NCBI RefSeq assembly: GCF_036898095.1
Contig: NC_090729.1
Span: 73,423,266 to 73,487,265 of the forward strand
Origin: Palaemon carinicauda
Lineage: Eukaryota > Arthropoda > Malacostraca > Decapoda > Palaemonidae
Direction of reading: 5' to 3'
Length of the DNA stretch: 64,000 nucleotides
Below, one piece after another: positions 59,840 to 64,000 of this stretch; within the stretch, counting starts at the first letter, position 1, and each line of letters begins with the position of its first letter. A program made the translations under genes and the position numbers. The notes below the pieces were generated by a model, which had not been told where the DNA came from, ran no database searches, and worked only from the letters and a program-made list of their open reading frames with translations.

Positions 59840-60370
59840 ATGTGGAATTGACTCAGCCCCTTTCCGGCAGAGCTGCCGGCCGGCAAGGGTCTTATATTTT
59901 GAGTGCTGCCCGGACCTCCCTTGGTCCCTCATCCATGCCTGCCTGTAGAGCCAGACGGCATTGGTCAGGAAGCCTGAATTAGATTCTCCCCTACCTTATA
60001 TGCACTCTTTCGGATTGCCGGGCTTGGAGGTAGTGTACACTCTTATCCCGGCATCCATCCTATTTTTCTTCTAGTGCTGTACCCGACCCGGCTGCGGCCT
60101 ATGAGGCCGGCAGCCGGGCGGGTGTAGTCCTCTGGTTCTTTTGGTGCCGGCTGGCATCGGTCCTGTACCTTTGCCGGCCGGCTAATGTCAGCCCTTGTCT
60201 GCCGGTCACCAAGAGTGTGGCCGGCAGCTGGGTACTACCTTGTGTAGTTGCCGGCCGACACTGGCTGTTGCCAGCCGGCACATGCATTTGAACCAGAGTT
60301 CTGCCGCCTTATAGCTGTTAAGTAGTATACTTTAAAGCTAGTTATGGTGTGTGCCGGCCGGCACGTATCC
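59840..60370. repeat. Cluster of GCCGGC boxes in the DIRS-like gag intron
   Basis: About ten GCCGGC or near-identical palindromic boxes (several as GCCGGCCGGC) lie within 530 bp. The left copy has a smaller set at 1830-1960. Confidence 0.65.
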
Positions 60371-60769
60371 TCCTATACTGTACTAGTATTCTTCAGTATA
60401 ACATATACAGTAAGAAGAAAACTATAGTATGGGTTTTGGTACAGCACTGTGTGTTCTAACACTTTTGTGTTTTCTTGCACAGTCCTTTGCTGTTGCCCTA
60501 CAGATAGGAAAGTGAGTTCTTTCCTGTCTATTATCCAGGATTTTAAAATCATTGCTTAGGTGTGAGCTTCACCTGTTTCCTCTGGAAACTTTGCATTGGT
60601 TACTCTAGAAGAGATTAACCATTTGATTTTATTATCTGGAAGGCTGCAACAATGGGTTGTGAGGGAAACACAAGTGTGTGTCTTTCCTTTCTGAATTGTT
60701 ATGCTACACTATGCATATCCAGTGATACATAGTTCACTTGATACTCATGGAAATTTCTTCTCTTTACAG

Positions 60770-62499
60770 GAGGACCCTCCGAAGTGCGGAAATGTTTTCT
60801 GCAACGTCTGCAGCAAGAACCTCTGCGGACATGAGTTTTATAGGAGACACGCAGCATGCGCTGTCTCCAAGGATGATCTCCAGTATTGGGACCCTCAGGT
60901 ATGTACTGTGTGCACTAACCTGATTACTGAGGCCTTTGATTCCCCTAGGACGGCGGAATCAAGGGATATAGCAAAGGAGAAGCTTCGTACCTGGGTAAGG
61001 GGCTTCCAAAAGAACACCTCTGGCCCTTATCTTCCAAGTGAGAAGATGAGGGCGTATCTTTTCCCTAAGGCATCAGCTGATGCAGTGATTCCCCAGCCTC
61101 AAGAGGAGATCCCCCAAAGTCAGATCCAGGTGGATGCTGAAGTCGCGGTCGCGATGCAAGACATCCAGTTAGATGACAGGATGTCTGACGTGGACGAGCG
61201 TTTGGAAGAAGACCTCCTGGCAGAAGGCCAGGATGAAGTTCAAGCCCCGGACGTCGTAGAGGAAGAGGTCGACGAGGTGTCGGCTACTCCGGTTCAGATT
61301 CCGGAGCCTATTCCCTCAACATCGGCCGGTCTCCCAGTAGAGCTGGGACAGGCCCTCTCTTCGATTGTTGGAATGATCCAACAAATGCAGAAGGAGAATC
61401 AGGAGAAGGCGGCTGCTATGGAACTGCGGATGCAGTGCCTTGCAGAATCGCATGTGCCCCAGAAAAGGCTCAATGTGAAAGACCTTCCCTTGTGCTCAGA
61501 TGCTAACCCATGGAGGTATGCTGAGCACATGCTGATGACGACTGGAAAGATCGTCATCTCGGATAAGCTGGGCTCAGTTCCCCTAGAGGAGGTGGAATTC
61601 TGGCCCAGCAAGGCATCATATCCGGACTGTTATGTCCGGCTGAGAAAGGAACCAGCTTCAAAGGAGGAGACAGAGCCGAAGGAGGTCATAGTGATGGACC
61701 ATGCTAAGGCTCAAGCTCTACTTTCATCCTCGATGAAGGAGAGGGGCTTCTCTAACTCGAAGGTAGCTGCATTGAGCAAGAAGCTCCCTTCCTTTGTGTC
61801 CTCTCCTGCTAGAGCCTTCCCCTTTTTACAGAAAGGGTTTGCGGCTGCCCTAAAAGCAGTCGAGGCCGGCAAGCCTTGCCCCTCCCTGGAGGAGTGTAAA
61901 CCTTTGACGCTGGCCCTGCCTATGGACCACAAAGACTGGAAGGACGTCCATCTGACGTTCTCAGTGGGAAAGTTGGAGGCTGATATTGCCGGACGGCAAT
62001 TCGGCGAGGACCTCCCCAAGCTGTCTGTCTTTCTTTTGCGAAGAGAGTTCGAGACAAAAGAAAGACTGGCTGCCTCAATGTCTCTTCAGACTACTCTTGA
62101 GACGATGGCAAGTGACCCCAAGGTCCATGAAATGTTCATGGTGGTGGCTAAGACTCACCTGGCCACGGTGACGAAGGACCTTTATGGCTTCGTCAAGGCG
62201 AGGAGAACTTATAGGGAGTTCGTGTTCACCGGGGCTACGGTGAGGCACGAGCCAAGGAAATTAATCTCCTCCAACATTTGGGGAAAAGACCTTTTCCCTA
62301 CCGATGTGGTCAAAGAAGCTGTTGATAAGGCCGCCGTGGAGAATAGAAACCTTCTCCAGAAGTGGGGCCTGACTATCAAAAGAAAGTCTTCCCCGGATGA
62401 GGGTCCTCAACCATAGAGGAAGACTATGAGGACTAGGCTACCGTCTCGGCCAGCCAAGCCCTCTAGACAGCAACAGCAACTGCAATTGCCATTGCCTCC
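60770..62499 (+). pseudogene. DIRS-like gag, main exon, right copy
   Basis: The exon begins GAGGACCCTCCG after TCTTTACAG. Features in order: Cys-rich N-terminus (KCGNVFCNVCSKNLC, HAACAVSKDDLQYWDPQVC, TVC), FQKNTSGPYLPSEKMRA, acidic linker, coiled-coil segment (MIQQMQKENQEKAAAMELRM), NPWRYAEHM, EVEFWPSKASYPDCYVRLR, EDLPKLSVFLLRRE, and an SNIWGKDLFPTDVV block. TAG at 62414-62416 is an in-frame stop; the same frame continues with a Gln-rich stretch up to 62499, where the Ty3/Gypsy remnant begins. The left copy aligns throughout except for small indels. Confidence 0.75.
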
Positions 62500-62531
62500 T
62501 GTTATGTATTATTGTAACAATGTGCTATGTG

Positions 62532-62984
62532 AGGATAAGGTGTAAGTTAGATTTGTTGTATCCAAGTTTGCAAAGTGATTTAGAAGATAAAGGGTATAAC
62601 CAAGTAGCAAAGCTTCCTAATGTAAGACATTTTTTACCTTTGTCTGATGTCATGGTAAGATCGTACAACACTCCAGAGAAGTGGGTACCAGGAGAGATTG
62701 TAAGAGAGATAGGAAATTTACATTATGATGTTCGTGTTGGTGATAATGTTGTAAAACGTCATGTTGATCAATTACAGCCGTTAAACAGAAAGACAGTAGA
62801 GCATGTGAATGTTAGAGATGAGAAACTTAAAGAAGTAGTTAGATCAAATGAGTCAAGTATTAACCAAGATGGTCCAACATCCAATGTAGATTCAGAACCA
62901 ATTCATGTACCAGTACAAGATGAGGTTAAAGTGCTTCCTAATAGGATTAACAGAGGAAAGCCCCCTGAGAGATTAGATTTATGA
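62532..62984 (+). pseudogene. Integrase C-terminal end of a Ty3/Gypsy element
   Basis: The frame contains VMVRSYNTPEKWVPGEIV, then NLHYDVRVGDNVVKRHVDQL, the C-terminal module of integrase in mag/K02A2.6-like Gypsy elements (RNY, W-P-G, then RHVDQL). A polar tail to the stop at 62984 is followed by the purine tract. No integrase core remains. Confidence 0.7.
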
Positions 62985-63019
62985 ATGTTTTTACAATGTC
63001 AAGTTAAGGGGGAGGAGAC

Positions 63020-63434
63020 TGTTATGTATTATTGTAACAATGTGCTATGTTATTTCAAGTGTTTCAGGTATTGCGCAACATTGCATCATATTGCATGAAT
63101 AAGACATGTTATGCTTTGATCATAAGAGTAATGATTTGTTTTGGTATTAGGATTCAAACATTTGTTGGTTACCTCAGATAAGATGTGATTCTTTATGATT
63201 TATGCTGGAGTAGGATTTAAGTCTTTTCAGAGCGATGCTCTTTTGTTTAGCAATGTTTTGGTTTGTGAGATTTGTGTAAGACGCTCCATATACACTTGAG
63301 AGTCAGCTGTCACAAAGTGAAGTTCATAATGTAGTCTTTTATACATTAAAGACGTATTTTATAATACCAACGTATCATTATCCATCAAGCACACATCAAC
63401 GAAGATGGGATCAGCTGAGAAATAATTACTAACA
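63020..63434 (+). repeat. 3' LTR of the inserted Ty3/Gypsy element
   Basis: It runs from TGTTATG to CTAACA, so the ends form the inverted pair TGTTA/TAACA. It is about 415 bp and follows the purine tract. A TATACA box and ATTAAAG lie at about 63340-63350. Confidence 0.6.
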
Positions 63435-63454
63435 CTTATTCATCTCTGTTCCAG

Positions 63455-63735
63455 GTAATTATTATGGTTATAGGAACTTCCTACCTAATCATCCATACAT
63501 TATACCTCCAGTGTCCCAGATGGTGGCACAAACCCCGACCACTTTTCAGTGGGTACCCCAGGCTGTGTCGACTCAGTCCACGGCATTCACCCCAACGTTC
63601 GAAGGACAGTCTTCTTCCTTTCGAGCAAAGCCTAGAGGAGCAGCCAGAGGCTCATCTAGGCGCCCCACAAGGGGAAGGGGATTCAGGGGTGGTCATGGTC
63701 AGGGAGGCAAGACCTCAGGACGACAGTCCAAGTGA
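63455..63735 (+). pseudogene. DIRS-like gag C-terminus
   Basis: After the insertion the frame resumes as YYGYRNFLPNHPYIIPPV and continues with a Gln/Thr-rich part, ending in an Arg/Gly-rich nucleic-acid-binding tail (RGAARGSSRRPTRGRGFRGG) and a stop at 63733-63735. It is the continuation of the frame cut at 62499. Confidence 0.65.
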
Positions 63736-63736
63736 A

Positions 63737-64000
63737 ATGATACCGGTAGGAGGGAGACTGCTGAAATTTTGGGATCGATGTACCTTCGATCCCTGGGCCC
63801 ACAGCCTACTCAAGAATGGACTGGGCTGGAGCTGGTACAGCACTCCACCCCCATGCCTTCGGTTTTTCCAACACTCCACCCCCGTTCTGGAGGAGTACGT
63901 TCAAGAACTGTTGGAGAAAAATGTGATCCGAAAGGTGAAGTCCATCAAATTCCAAGGGAGGCTGTTTAGTGTTCCCAAGAAAGACTCGGAAAAGCTCAGA
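63737..64000 (+). CDS. DIRS-like reverse transcriptase, N-terminal part (truncated by window)
   Basis: ATG at 63737 lies one base after the gag stop, in another frame, and is open for all 88 codons to the window edge. Motifs: GGRLLKFWDRCTFDPWAHSL, then LEEYVQELLEKNVIRKV and FQGRLFSVPKKD. This is the entry into the RT fingers in DIRS1-type elements (a GRL-x-x-F opening, then R-L-F-x-V-P-K-K). Tyrosine recombinase and methyltransferase domains would follow outside the window. Confidence 0.75.
   Translation, partial: MIPVGGRLLKFWDRCTFDPWAHSLLKNGLGWSWYSTPPPCLRFFQHSTPVLEEYVQELLEKNVIRKVKSIKFQGRLFSVPKKDSEKLR

Larger units (their letters stand above)
62500..63434 (+). mobile_element. Deleted Ty3/Gypsy element inserted in the DIRS-like gag
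   Basis: TGTTATGTATTATTGTAACA plus 11 bases occurs at 62500-62530 and again at 63020-63050. The second starts an LTR after a purine tract (TTAAGGGGGAGGAGA); the first is the remaining tip of a 5' LTR fused straight to the end of pol. Gag, protease, RT and most of integrase are missing. No clear target duplication was found. Confidence 0.7.
58304..64000 (+). mobile_element. DIRS-like retroelement, right copy (runs off window)
   Basis: It starts with GGGCTCAAGCCATGTCGTCC at 58304, the same 5' terminus as the left copy. Its order is leader, small exon 58737-58808, a 1.96-kb intron, gag (60770 onward), an inserted Ty3/Gypsy remnant (62500-63434), the gag C-terminus and the RT start at 63737. The RT N-terminal sequence has the layout seen in DIRS1-type elements, which are known from decapods. 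A segment of about 30 bp with TAGGGTAGCTTCCTAGGG is duplicated at 58334-58390. The rest lies beyond the window. Confidence 0.75.

Noticed and set aside
62490..63445. Target duplication of the Gypsy element in the DIRS-like gag
   Set aside because: Bases left of 62500 (CCTCC) and right of 63434 (CTTAT) do not match.

Overview
This window reads as nuclear DNA of an arthropod, most likely a decapod crustacean (shrimp-like). The grounds are a large load of eukaryotic transposable elements (DIRS-like, 2A-bearing CR1-like LINE, I-like LINE, RTE, Gmr1-like and other Ty3/Gypsy, PIF/Harbinger, P, hAT, Merlin), long (TA)n, (GA)n and (CT)n microsatellites, spliceosomal introns, and an arthropod-type TCAGT initiator next to a probable 5' exon. 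Nothing bacterial is present. The species call is inference.

Layout. 1-3470 is the 5' part of a DIRS-like retroelement on the minus strand; a second copy of the same family occupies 58304-64000 on the plus strand, so the window is bracketed by two divergent copies. 3.5-11.7 kb is AT-rich DNA with microsatellites, a LINE 3' end, a 645-bp palindromic element and a decayed Merlin transposase. 12.07-17.1 kb is a Gmr1-like LTR retrotransposon whose integrase lies upstream of reverse transcriptase. 19.17-21.29 kb is a 5'-truncated Ty3/Gypsy pol plus LTR in the usual order.

The only probable host gene lies on the minus strand from about 42.52 to 21.36 kb: a 5' untranslated exon, a 117-nt first coding exon and a terminal exon encoding two membrane segments, predicting a 126-residue protein of unknown function. 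Its 17.7-kb second intron holds a nest: a 14.8-kb PIF/Harbinger transposon (22600-37442, TTA target duplication) contains a CR1-like LINE (about 23277-33735), which contains a full-length I-like LINE (26072-32647) with a 14-bp target duplication. Harbinger and both LINEs all carry stop codons or frameshifts.

42.5-51 kb has microsatellites, an inverted-repeat element, a hAT remnant, an RTE fragment and a second, decayed Gmr1-like element on minus. 51.2-54.1 kb is a P-element transposase gene with a THAP domain and one intron, broken by three small lesions. 54.2-58.2 kb holds a decayed retroelement envelope-like gene on minus. The right DIRS copy has a small spliced leader exon for gag, a gag interrupted by a deleted Ty3/Gypsy element, and the start of its reverse transcriptase at the window edge. 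I see no convincing RNA genes, CRISPR arrays or operons.
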